Shown one piece after another: positions 22,020 through 31,254 of a stretch of 41,047 nt of DNA. Where the stretch lies: positions 1 through 41,047 of the forward strand of contig JAFGBG010000100.1 in NCBI GenBank assembly GCA_016933295.1, in the 5' to 3' direction. The position numbers were made by a program, and so were the translations under genes. Under the pieces are notes generated by a model. That model saw nothing but the letters and a program-made list of their open reading frames with translations. It had not been told where the DNA came from and ran no database searches. The number at the start of each line of letters is the position of its first letter. The first letter of the stretch is position 1. The stretch comes from Sedimentisphaerales bacterium. GTDB taxonomy: Bacteria > Planctomycetota > Phycisphaerae > Sedimentisphaerales > Anaerobacaceae.

Positions 22020-25000
22020 ATGTCGAAAAAAAAAGCCCGGCCTGAGTTGGATAGCCATCAATTTCCCTTGCAGAAAAAAAACAAATTAGACCGTATTATT
22101 CCCAGAAATAGAACAAATCCTGATGCAAAACCGAAAGTGTTGCCGTATGGTATCGAAGATAATTGGGAAAACACTTTCAACGCCATATCCGACTGGATAA
22201 CGATAACCGATCTCGAATGTCGTGTAATCAGGACCAATCTGTCTGGTGAGAAATTTACAAACCTGACTTCGGCGGAAATACTCGGACAATCATGTTGTAT
22301 GCTGATACACGGCAAAACAAAACCAATTCCAGAGTGTCCCCTAATGGAAATGCTCCGGACCGGTCGGCGTTCGCAAGCGGAGGTCCTGCTTCCCAATAAT
22401 CGTAGATGGATGTCAATTACTGTTGACCCCGTCAGGGACGAGCATGGCAAGACCGTCGCCGCGGTACATGTTGTTCGAGATATCACTTCCCAAAAGACGG
22501 CGGAAAATGCCGTAAGAATATCAGAAGAAAAATTCAGAAACATTTTTACACACGCCAACGACTGTATTACGTATTTGGACGGCTTCGGCAGAATAGTCGA
22601 TGTTAATGAGAAAACCTTACAGATATTCGGCGGCACAAGAGAGGAATTACTTAATAAACATTTTACGAAACTTGGCATTCTCTCTGTCAAGGATGTCCCG
22701 AAGTATCTTAGGTTGTTTAAGAGTATTCTTGCCGGCGAACAAGTAAATATAACCGTACCTATAAAAAATAAGGTAGGTCGGGAAATATTTCTGGAATGTT
22801 CCGCCTCTGTTATAAAACCGAATGGCGATTCTACCAGGATTCTGGTAATAGCCAGGGACATTACCGAACGCAGGAAGTCCGAAAAAGAGCTCAGAATAAA
22901 AGACAAAGCAATAGAGACATCTATCAACGCCATTGCCATTACCGATCTTAATGGTATTCTGAGGTATGTTAACCTTGCCTTTTTGAAAATGTGGGGATAT
23001 GACAATCCCGATGAAGTTTTGGGAAAATCCGCCAAACATTTCTGGGAAATGCCGAAGGAATTAAAAAATTCAATAAAAACTTTTCGCCGTGGTGGGGGCT
23101 GGATCACGGAAGTGCCAGCGCAGCGCAAAGACTGTTCCATGTTCATTGTGCAGCTTTCCGCAAGCGTAGTACTGGATAAAGACGGCAAAGCTGATTGTAT
23201 AATGACTTCGTTCATAGATATTACGGAGCGCATCAAGGTCGAAAAGAATTTACTCGCGGAAAGAGATAAGGCGCAAAAATATCTGGATATTTCCGGTGTG
23301 ATGATTGTTGCCGTTGATACGGAAGGTCGGGTCGGATTGATTAACAAAAAAGGATGTGAAATTCTCGGCTACAGTGAAGATGAGATACTCGGCAAAAACT
23401 GGTTTGAAAATTTTCTGCCCGGAAGGATAAGAAAGTCTGTAAGAATTAAACTCGATAATGTTATAAAGGGCAGGTTGGAACAGGATGATTACGCCGAGAA
23501 CTACGTGCTGACAAAGACCGGACAGGAGAGAATCATAGGCTGGCATAATACGCTTCTAAAAGATGCCGACGGGTGTGTAATAGGGACTTTGAGCTCAGGT
23601 GAAGATATAACAGAACGCAAACTGGCGGAGAATGCGTTGCGCAAATCGGAAGAGCATTACCGGATGTTGGCCGAGTCGATGAATGACGGCCTCAGCATGA
23701 CCGATGAAAACGGCATAAAAATCTATGTGAATAAAAGGTGTGCGGAAATATTCGGATATGATCCCGATCAAATGCTGGGAAAGCACTGGATGAGCTTTTA
23801 TGATGAAGATACTCGTCATATCATCGAAGAGCAATGGAACAAAAGAAAGAAGGGTGTTGCCGAACCTTATGAGATATTAACCAGAGGAGAAAATGGTCGC
23901 GAGATTTATTTGCGTATTTCGCCGCGGCCGATTTTCGATGAAAATGGTAATTTTAGGGGCAGTATTTCCATAATAGCCGACATAACCGAGCGAAAGGAAA
24001 TAGAGAATGCTCTCAGGCAGAGTGAAGAGAAATTTTATAAGGCGTTTCAAACTTCCCCCAACCTTATGGCTATTACAACTGTCGAAGACGGAAGAATTGA
24101 TGAGATCAACGAAACGTTTTGCCGGGTCTTAGGCTATAGTCGTCAGGAATGTATCGGGCGTACAACGGCAGATTTAAACCTCTGGCAGGAACCTGAACAG
24201 AGAACCATGATTATCAGGGAGGTCAGGGCAAAGGGTTGTATTGATAATGTAGAAGCTGGTTTAAGGACGAAGGGGGGCCGGATACGGAATTTAATTTTTT
24301 CTATGAGTACAATTACTCTCGGTGATGAAAAATATCTCCTGAGTGTGGCTACGGACATAACCGAGCGAAAACTTGTGGAGGAGAAACTTCTGAAGAGCGA
24401 GGCGATTCTGAATGAAACCGGCTCCATTGCTCAAATCGGCGGATGGGAGCATGATTTGGTCACCGGCAAAGCAACCTGGACCAAAGGCCTCTATGAAATT
24501 GACGAATTGGAATCCGGCTCACCTCCCGGCCCGAATGAACATCTGGAGCAATATCCGCCCCGTGATCGAGCTATTCTGGCCGAGGCCTATGAACGAGCAG
24601 TAGAGACGGGGGAGCCTTTCGACCTCGAGCTTCAGGTCTATACCGCAAAAAGACATCTTATATGGTGCCGAGTCATTGGTCGGCCGGTCATGCAAAACGG
24701 CAAGTGCATTCGTCTTTTGGGAACAGTTCAGAATATTTCCAACCGCAAACAGGCGGAGGTAAAATACCAGACAATTTTAGACACTACAATCGATGGTTTC
24801 GCTATAACAGATTTGAAAGGAAATATACTTGAGGTAAATGATTCATATTGCCGGATGGTGGCTTACTCGCGGGAAGATTTGCTGCAAATGTCCGTCGAAG
24901 ATATCGAGGTGATCGAGAGTTCCAGAGATATTCTTCGACATATAAAAGAAATGAAAAAACATGGCTCCGGTCGTTTTGAAACACGCCATAAATGTAAAGA

Positions 25001-28000
25001 CGGCAGGATCATTGATGTTGAGGTAAGCGTTAATTATCTTGATGAGGGGCAGGGGCGGTTATTTATATTTGTTCGTAATATCACGGAAAGAAAGCTGGCC
25101 GAGAAGGCGCTGAGGGAAAGCGAGGAATTATTCAGAACTTTTATAGAGCAGGCGTCTGAAGCTGTGTTTGTCCATGATCTTAACGGCGATGTATTAATCG
25201 CAAACGAGATGGCCTGTAAATATACCGGTTATTCGAGAAAAGAATTATCGAATATAAATGTTGCTCGAATAGATGCTTCGATTATTGAAGAAGATCACAA
25301 AAACAGGTACTGGGAAAAATTACGTATTGGTGAGCATGCGTTAATTGAAACTATTAACAAAAGGAAAGACTCAAGCAATTTTCCCGTAGAGGTCCAGATC
25401 GGGAAAATAATATTCGATGGAAAACCGATGATACTGGCATTTGCTCGTGATATTACCGAACGAAAGCGCGCGGAAGAGGCGCTAAGGGATAGCGAGCTGA
25501 AATTCAGGCTCGTAACAGAGACCATCGAAGACGTATTCTGGATGAGTACCTGCGGCGTTGGTAAAATGATTTACATAAGCCCGGCCTATGAGAGACTTTG
25601 GCAGAAATCGATAGAGAGTCTTTATAAGAACCCGAAGTCTTTCCTGGAAATTTTACATCCCGAAGACCTTAGGGACTACCTTGTAGAAATAGATAGATAC
25701 CACAAGAATGGATTACCCTATGAATGTGAATACCGTATCATCAGGGAAGACGGAGAAATCAAATGGATTCACGAGAGGGGCTATCCTGTGCCGCAATCGT
25801 TGGATGATGCCCCCCTCATGGCGGGAGTATGCACTGATATTACAGAACGCAAGAAGGCGGAGCAGGCATTACGTGAAAAACAGAACCAGTTACTCGAGGC
25901 ACAACATATTGCGCATATTAGTAACTGGTGGCATGATTTGATTACGGGTGAATTATACTGGTCGGATGAGATTTTCAGAATTATTGGAATAGAACCGCAG
26001 AAACCAACCGCGGAATTGGTTGCCGCTTTAGTACATCCTGACGATTGGCACATACTTCAACAGGCCATGGATGAAGCAATGGTAGGGAAGGCGGAACATG
26101 AACACGAGTTCCGGATTATCCGACCGGATGGTGGCATCCGTTGGATCCACAACCGTTGGGTGAGTTTTTATGATGAAACCGGAAAAGAGATAAAGCGTAT
26201 TGGAACACATCAGGACATCTCCGAACGCAAGAAAGCCGAAGAGGCGCTTATAAAAGAACGTGATTTTGAAGAAAGTCTCATTGAGACGGCACAAGCCATT
26301 ATATTGGTACTGGATGCAGATGGAAAAATTGTTCGGTTCAACAAATACATGGAGGAAATTTCCGGTTATAGTCTGAAGGAAGTGCAGGGTAAGAAATGGT
26401 TCGATATATTTTTGCCGAAATGTGATAAAAATAGGATTCGGCTTTTATTCAGGAAATCGATTAACAATATTCGAACAAAGGGAAATATTAATTCTATTGT
26501 CACGAAGCGTGGTGAAGAGCTGCAAATTGAGTGGTATGACAAGACGCTCAAAGATACTACCGGTAAAGTCATAGGGCTGCTTTCGGTCGGACTGGATATA
26601 ACTCAGAAAATAATCCAGGCACAGGCTTTGGAGGAGAGTGAAAAGAGACTCCAAATGTCTCTGGATGCCGCGGAACTGGGTATATGGGACTGGGATCTAA
26701 TTAATAATAAGATTATATGGGCAGGTTATCATGCCAAGCTTTTCGGTTATAAAGAGGATGAGTTTGACGGCAAGTATGAAACCTTTGAAAAAAGGATTCA
26801 TCCGGATGATTTACGTTGTTTGATAGAGGCGATCGAAAAGTCGCAGACTACCGGGCAGGAGTATCTGCATGAATATCGAATAGTATGGCCGGATGGTACA
26901 CTTCGATGGATATTTGGCAGAGGTCGTTGTATTTACGGTCAAAATGGTAAAGGTATAAGGATGCTTGGCACGGTTCAGGATATAACAGAACGCAAGCAGA
27001 CTGAGGATGAGGTGCATAGGCAACGAAGAGAACTACAGACCATCCTTGATTCTGTACCCGCGGGAATATGGTATAAGGATTCCACGAATAGATTTTTGAA
27101 AGTCAACAAGGCAGCCGCCGAATCGGTATGTATGAGGCCGGAGGAAATCGAGGGTAAATTAGCCGGCGATATTTTTCCCCGTGATGATGCCGAAAAGTAC
27201 TATAGAGATGATCTTGAAATAATCAAGTCCGGCAAACCGAAATGGGATATTATCGAGATGCATCAGGTTCCGGGAGGAGAAAGGAAATGGGTGCATACCG
27301 ATAAGGTGCCCTGCCTGGATAAACATGGAAATGCAACAGGGGTGATTGTATTTGTTCTGGACATTAATGATCAAATACGGGCCGAGCAAAATCTTCTTGA
27401 ATATCATAAAAAGCTTAAATTCTTGGCCTCGCAATTGACTCTCACCGAAGAACATGAAAGACGACGGATAGCCACAGAGCTTCACGACCACATAGGCCAG
27501 TTTTTAGCAGTTTCTAAAATTAAGATAGACGAATTACTCCATTCGGATATACCCGAAGAGTCTCGCGAGATTCTAAAGAATGTACGCGATTGGCTTGGTA
27601 AAGCCGTAAAAGATACCAGGACTTTGACATTCGACCTTAGCTTTCCAATTTTGTATGAATTGGGTTTTGAACAAGCTGTGGCCGCATGGCTCGATGAAGA
27701 AATTCGGCGAAAACATAAAATAGAAACTGAATTGCAGGTTGAAGCGAACCTTAAGCTTCTTGATGATGACATTAAGGTTCTTTTATTCCGCAACGTGAAA
27801 GAGCTGCTCATTAATGTGGTCAAACACGCGCATGCGAAAAAAGTTATAGTTTCTATAGGTAAAGTGGACGGCATGGTAAAGGTGATTGTTGAAGATGATG
27901 GTATTGGATTTGACCTTTCTAAAGTATCTTCTTCGAGGAATGCTGCATTTGGTCTGTTTAGCATTCGAGAGCGACTCGAACATCTGGGAGGAGAATTTCA

Positions 28001-28088
28001 TGTTGATTCTTCCTCCGGTCGCGGGTGTAAAGTCACCTTGTTGACTCCGATAATTAAAGATAAACATGAAACGGGAGGCAAAAAATGA
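22020..28088 (+). CDS. Cytoplasmic sensor histidine kinase with 14 PAS domains
   Basis: From the ATG at 22020 (GGAGA upstream; an ATG at 21954 is a weaker alternative) the product is 2022 residues with no membrane segment. By eye it holds 14 consecutive PAS units between about residues 50 and 1795, each near 125 residues and usually ending in a DITERK-type PAC motif. The first has an HG-x5-PxCP segment; the seventh, tenth, eleventh and thirteenth are PAS_3-like (HPDD, WIH or RWI segments). The transmitter is of the HisKA_3/NarX-UhpB type: ELHDHIGQ with the phospho-accepting histidine at about 1822, then an ATPase domain with the N-box NVKELLINVVKHAHA near 1923 and DDGIGFDL near 1958. Bound ligands or cofactors cannot be told. 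The stop overlaps the start of the response regulator gene (ATGA). Confidence 0.93.
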   Translation: MSKKKARPELDSHQFPLQKKNKLDRIIPRNRTNPDAKPKVLPYGIEDNWENTFNAISDWITITDLECRVIRTNLSGEKFTNLTSAEILGQSCCMLIHGKTKPIPECPLMEMLRTGRRSQAEVLLPNNRRWMSITVDPVRDEHGKTVAAVHVVRDITSQKTAENAVRISEEKFRNIFTHANDCITYLDGFGRIVDVNEKTLQIFGGTREELLNKHFTKLGILSVKDVPKYLRLFKSILAGEQVNITVPIKNKVGREIFLECSASVIKPNGDSTRILVIARDITERRKSEKELRIKDKAIETSINAIAITDLNGILRYVNLAFLKMWGYDNPDEVLGKSAKHFWEMPKELKNSIKTFRRGGGWITEVPAQRKDCSMFIVQLSASVVLDKDGKADCIMTSFIDITERIKVEKNLLAERDKAQKYLDISGVMIVAVDTEGRVGLINKKGCEILGYSEDEILGKNWFENFLPGRIRKSVRIKLDNVIKGRLEQDDYAENYVLTKTGQERIIGWHNTLLKDADGCVIGTLSSGEDITERKLAENALRKSEEHYRMLAESMNDGLSMTDENGIKIYVNKRCAEIFGYDPDQMLGKHWMSFYDEDTRHIIEEQWNKRKKGVAEPYEILTRGENGREIYLRISPRPIFDENGNFRGSISIIADITERKEIENALRQSEEKFYKAFQTSPNLMAITTVEDGRIDEINETFCRVLGYSRQECIGRTTADLNLWQEPEQRTMIIREVRAKGCIDNVEAGLRTKGGRIRNLIFSMSTITLGDEKYLLSVATDITERKLVEEKLLKSEAILNETGSIAQIGGWEHDLVTGKATWTKGLYEIDELESGSPPGPNEHLEQYPPRDRAILAEAYERAVETGEPFDLELQVYTAKRHLIWCRVIGRPVMQNGKCIRLLGTVQNISNRKQAEVKYQTILDTTIDGFAITDLKGNILEVNDSYCRMVAYSREDLLQMSVEDIEVIESSRDILRHIKEMKKHGSGRFETRHKCKDGRIIDVEVSVNYLDEGQGRLFIFVRNITERKLAEKALRESEELFRTFIEQASEAVFVHDLNGDVLIANEMACKYTGYSRKELSNINVARIDASIIEEDHKNRYWEKLRIGEHALIETINKRKDSSNFPVEVQIGKIIFDGKPMILAFARDITERKRAEEALRDSELKFRLVTETIEDVFWMSTCGVGKMIYISPAYERLWQKSIESLYKNPKSFLEILHPEDLRDYLVEIDRYHKNGLPYECEYRIIREDGEIKWIHERGYPVPQSLDDAPLMAGVCTDITERKKAEQALREKQNQLLEAQHIAHISNWWHDLITGELYWSDEIFRIIGIEPQKPTAELVAALVHPDDWHILQQAMDEAMVGKAEHEHEFRIIRPDGGIRWIHNRWVSFYDETGKEIKRIGTHQDISERKKAEEALIKERDFEESLIETAQAIILVLDADGKIVRFNKYMEEISGYSLKEVQGKKWFDIFLPKCDKNRIRLLFRKSINNIRTKGNINSIVTKRGEELQIEWYDKTLKDTTGKVIGLLSVGLDITQKIIQAQALEESEKRLQMSLDAAELGIWDWDLINNKIIWAGYHAKLFGYKEDEFDGKYETFEKRIHPDDLRCLIEAIEKSQTTGQEYLHEYRIVWPDGTLRWIFGRGRCIYGQNGKGIRMLGTVQDITERKQTEDEVHRQRRELQTILDSVPAGIWYKDSTNRFLKVNKAAAESVCMRPEEIEGKLAGDIFPRDDAEKYYRDDLEIIKSGKPKWDIIEMHQVPGGERKWVHTDKVPCLDKHGNATGVIVFVLDINDQIRAEQNLLEYHKKLKFLASQLTLTEEHERRRIATELHDHIGQFLAVSKIKIDELLHSDIPEESREILKNVRDWLGKAVKDTRTLTFDLSFPILYELGFEQAVAAWLDEEIRRKHKIETELQVEANLKLLDDDIKVLLFRNVKELLINVVKHAHAKKVIVSIGKVDGMVKVIVEDDGIGFDLSKVSSSRNAAFGLFSIRERLEHLGGEFHVDSSSGRGCKVTLLTPIIKDKHETGGKK

Positions 28089-28753
28089 GTATAAGGATTG
28101 TTATAGCCGATGATCATGGAATCGTGCGAGAGGGTTTACGCTCTTTACTTGGAAAACAGCAAGACATGGAAATCGTCGGGGAGGCTGCGGATGGGCGTAA
28201 AGCGCTTGAGCTTGTACGGGAACTTATGCCGGACGTGGTTGTGATGGATATAACAATGCCGAACCTCAACGGCGTTGATTCTACTCGTCAGATAGTCGGC
28301 GAATTCCCGAATCTGAAAGTCATAGCTTTATCTATGCATTCCTGCACCATGTTTGTTGCGGATATGATAAAAGCCGGGGCCTCCGGTTACTTATTGAAAG
28401 ATTGCCTGTTTGACGAGCTTGTTGAGGCGATACGAATTGTATGTGACGGTGGAACTTATCTCAGCCCTGGCGTTATAAGCGTGGTTGTAAACGATTATGT
28501 GAATCGTTTGACAACTACAAGTCACAGGCCTCTTGAGAGCCTTACGGACAGGGAACGTGAGGTGCTTCAACTGATAGGAGAAGGGAAAAATACGAAGCAG
28601 ATTGCTATGCGGCTGCACGTAAGCACAAAGGCGATAGAAGCGAATCGTCGAAAAATAATGGAAAAGCTGCATACACAGAGTATCGCCGATCTTGTAAGAT
28701 GGGCCATCCTCGGAGGCTTAACTTCACTGGAAGTCGGGCCGGTTGAGCGTTAA
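28085..28753 (+). CDS. NarL/FixJ-family response regulator
   Basis: The 222-residue protein has an N-terminal receiver domain with the acidic pair D9-D10, phospho-acceptor D55 (VVVMDITMP), switch serine S83 and conserved K105. A LuxR-type helix-turn-helix lies at about 153-197 (SLTDREREVLQLIGEG then IAMRLHVSTKAIEANRRKIMEKL). It would bind DNA as a dimer after phosphorylation by the kinase encoded just upstream. The four-base start/stop overlap with that kinase shows translational coupling and makes the partnership nearly certain. Target genes are unknown; the polysaccharide cluster converging from the right is a candidate by proximity only. Confidence 0.95.
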   Translation: MSIRIVIADDHGIVREGLRSLLGKQQDMEIVGEAADGRKALELVRELMPDVVVMDITMPNLNGVDSTRQIVGEFPNLKVIALSMHSCTMFVADMIKAGASGYLLKDCLFDELVEAIRIVCDGGTYLSPGVISVVVNDYVNRLTTTSHRPLESLTDREREVLQLIGEGKNTKQIAMRLHVSTKAIEANRRKIMEKLHTQSIADLVRWAILGGLTSLEVGPVER

Positions 28754-28828
28754 GGTGAGTACTTATGTGCTTATGTTCTTTTAGACCGGCGATATGGTTC
28801 TTAAAGAATTGTGCCGAAAGCACTGTGA
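28754..28828. other. Convergent gap with a short repeat
   Basis: This 75-base gap between convergent genes contains CTTATGTGCTTATGTTCTTT (28762-28781), closely resembling the unit at 18092-18123 in the repeat island. A 4-bp GTGC/GCAC hairpin follows. No intrinsic terminator is obvious. Confidence 0.4.
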
Positions 28829-30004
28829 TTAAAATTCGTTGCGGCTTGTTGCGAGAGTTCGTTTATATGAATCGTAGTGTCTTGTTGGTTTCGGTTTTTG
28901 TGTTTCGGATTTCGAGTGTTTTTCTATAATTATTTGTACAATCCTGTCGGCAGCACGACCGTCCCAGAGCGGCGGTATTTGAGGTTCTATAAGCCTGCCG
29001 TTAATTACCTGATTATACGCATGAATGATTTTATCCGGATTGGTTCCGACTATCCGGTTTGAGCCGATTTCAACCGTGACTGGACGCTCGGTATTATCAC
29101 GGAGTGTCAGGCAGGGGACTTTCAGGATTGTCGTCTCTTCCTGTATGCCGCCGGAATCCGTTAATACAAGCTTGGCGGTCGAGATTATTTTAAGAAAATC
29201 GAGATAACCGAGCGGCTCGATAAGATGCAGATTCGGCAGTTTTTCGAGGCGTCTGTCGAGATTGAAAGGTGTTAAATTTCGGCTTGTTCGAGGGTGAATG
29301 GGGAAGATAATCGGCAAGTCTTTTTGTATGATTTCAAGGGCATCCAGAATTCCGCCGAAGACGACAGGATTGTCGACATTACTCGGACGATGCAGGGTAA
29401 GGACGGCGAATTTCCTGTTGTTCAGATTCAGACGATCCAGGATGCTCGATTTATGCGCCCTGGCTTTGTGTGTTAGTAAGGTGTCGATCATAACGTTGCC
29501 GACGAGAAAGATTTTTTCCGCCGGGATACCTTCGTCGATGAGATTGTCCACGCCGCTTTGCTCGGTGCAGAAAAGATAGTCACTTATGGAATCAGTCAGA
29601 AGGCGGTTGATTTCTTCCGGCATGGTGCGGTCAAAACTGCGAAGTCCCGCCTCGACATGCATCAATTTTACGCCGATTTTGACCGCCACAAGTCCGCATG
29701 CTATTGTACTGTTGACGTCCCCGACTACAAGGACGGCATCAGGTTGGTAATACAAGAGCACAGGCTCGAAGGCTTTCATTATCTCTGCGGTCTGTGCGGC
29801 GTGACTTCCTGAGCCGACTTCAAGATTAATATCCGGCTCTGGAATGTTCAACTGCCGGAAGAAAAGATCGCTCATTTTTTCGTCGTAATGCTGACCGGTA
29901 TGAACTATAAGAGGTTCTATTACTTTTGACGTCCTGCACGATTTGATAATCGGAGCGATTTTCATAAAGTTCGGACGGGCGCCGACGACGGTGATTATTT
30001 TCAT
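28829..30004 (-). CDS. wecB: UDP-N-acetylglucosamine 2-epimerase (non-hydrolysing)
   Basis: The 391-residue protein matches the WecB/MnaA family along its length: start MKIITVVGARPNFMKIAP, the GDVNST and HVEAGLRS segments, LTLHRPSNVD near the middle, and SGGIQEE with LRDNTERP near the C-terminus. It interconverts UDP-GlcNAc and UDP-ManNAc in the cytoplasm to supply ManNAc units for surface polysaccharide. It is the last gene of the minus-strand cluster and overlaps the preceding glycosyltransferase gene by four bases (ATGA). The C-terminal tail beyond about 370 is basic and probably disordered. Confidence 0.93.
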   Translation of the reverse strand: MKIITVVGARPNFMKIAPIIKSCRTSKVIEPLIVHTGQHYDEKMSDLFFRQLNIPEPDINLEVGSGSHAAQTAEIMKAFEPVLLYYQPDAVLVVGDVNSTIACGLVAVKIGVKLMHVEAGLRSFDRTMPEEINRLLTDSISDYLFCTEQSGVDNLIDEGIPAEKIFLVGNVMIDTLLTHKARAHKSSILDRLNLNNRKFAVLTLHRPSNVDNPVVFGGILDALEIIQKDLPIIFPIHPRTSRNLTPFNLDRRLEKLPNLHLIEPLGYLDFLKIISTAKLVLTDSGGIQEETTILKVPCLTLRDNTERPVTVEIGSNRIVGTNPDKIIHAYNQVINGRLIEPQIPPLWDGRAADRIVQIIIEKHSKSETQKPKPTRHYDSYKRTLATSRNEF

Positions 30005-31254
30005 GATGCCATTACCCTTTTGTTTGCCCGACCGCAGAAGCGAGTGATTGTGTTTAAATACTCGTTTGCAAGCGTGTCTCGATTATGATGTTTTTTTACG
30101 TATTCATAGCCGGATTGTCCGAGCGATTTGCATAAATTGGAGTCGCCGGCGAGATTTTCCACAACCCGAGCGAGCTGTTCGGCGTTTTCCGGCTCTATGC
30201 ATATACCGGCGTTAGCTTCCTTGAGAAATTGTGCCGCATAACCTTCGACGCCGAGAATGATAGGTTCTGCCATTGCGGCGGCTTCAAAGATTTTCGAGGG
30301 CAGGACAGTCTTAAAAAGGTCCGCCTTTTTTAGATGAACAAGGCATACATCCGTGATCGAAAGAAGGCCGGGAATGAGGTGTTTGTCTTGTCTGTCAACG
30401 AAAACGATGTTGTCGAGGTTATTGTCGATAGCCTCTTGTTGCAATTGTTTTTTGACTGCGCCGTCGCCGACTAATAGAAACTTGATATTGTATTTTTCCC
30501 TGTTCTTTAATAATTTCGCCGCACGAAGCACGACGTCGAGCGCGCAAGCCATGCCGATTGTGCCTACGTATGAACAAACGAACTCTTGGTTTGGTTTGTA
30601 AAGCTGCCTGAATTTTTCGTCTAATTGACGCGGATAAAATATTTCGGAGTCGAAGCCGTTGGTGATTATGGAAATGATTTCAGGGTTAATTCCTTTTTCG
30701 ATCAGTTTTTGTTTGTAGCCGAGGCCGACCGTAACGATATGTTTTGCCGCGGCGTACATTTTTATTTCGAGCCATTCGAGAATTCGTAAAATTCTTTTAT
30801 TACGCATGGCTCCAACGGCGACTATCGATTCGGGCCAGATGTCACGCACTTCGAGAATGAACGGCACTCTGCGAAGTCGGCTGCTTATTACTCCGGCCCA
30901 GCCGCAAAAAAACTGAGGTGATGTTGCTATTATAATATCCGGTTTTGTAACAAACAGAGAAAAAAAGATACTGCTGAACATATAAGAAATATAATTAATA
31001 ATTCGTAAAAGTGTGCCTTTATTTGCGGCGATGTATGTCCAGACTCGGATTACGTCTATTCCTTCGATATGCTCTCGCTGATATATTTTGTTTTTATAGC
31101 CTTCATATACTATTCCGTTCGGCACGTTAGGCGCACAGGTAATAACGGTGACCCGATGGCCCCGGCGGACCCAGCGTTTGCAGTTTTCAAAAGTGCGTGA
31201 AGCTGGCGCATTGCCTTCGGGTGTAAAATAGTGAGAGAAAAAAAGAATGTGCAT
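30001..31254 (-). CDS. Glycosyltransferase family 4 (WbuB-like)
   Basis: This 417-residue protein has the GT-B fold layout of WbuB-type enzymes: N-terminal ILFFSHYFTPEGNAPASR, an EVRDIWPES segment near 140, and a C-terminal half with YVGTIGMA, LVGDGAVKKQL and PSKIFEAAAMAEPII, where E of FEAAA is the conserved sugar-nucleotide contact. Family members add GlcNAc, fucosamine or related sugars to a lipid-linked polysaccharide intermediate at the inner membrane. A hydrophobic stretch near 90-105 may help membrane association. The start ATG abuts the stop of the upstream heparinase-like gene without a gap, and its own stop overlaps wecB. Sugar specificity not readable. Confidence 0.9.
   Translation of the reverse strand: MHILFFSHYFTPEGNAPASRTFENCKRWVRRGHRVTVITCAPNVPNGIVYEGYKNKIYQREHIEGIDVIRVWTYIAANKGTLLRIINYISYMFSSIFFSLFVTKPDIIIATSPQFFCGWAGVISSRLRRVPFILEVRDIWPESIVAVGAMRNKRILRILEWLEIKMYAAAKHIVTVGLGYKQKLIEKGINPEIISIITNGFDSEIFYPRQLDEKFRQLYKPNQEFVCSYVGTIGMACALDVVLRAAKLLKNREKYNIKFLLVGDGAVKKQLQQEAIDNNLDNIVFVDRQDKHLIPGLLSITDVCLVHLKKADLFKTVLPSKIFEAAAMAEPIILGVEGYAAQFLKEANAGICIEPENAEQLARVVENLAGDSNLCKSLGQSGYEYVKKHHNRDTLANEYLNTITRFCGRANKRVMAS

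Noticed and set aside
22309-22326. KTKPI in the first PAS domain of the kinase, as a possible repeat insertion
   Set aside because: The surrounding residues fit a normal PAS pattern with an HG-x5-PxCP segment, and the bases differ from the repeat; most likely chance.
22058-23347. Long minus-strand frame (429 codons) inside the kinase gene
   Set aside because: Antisense shadow of clear PAS domains.
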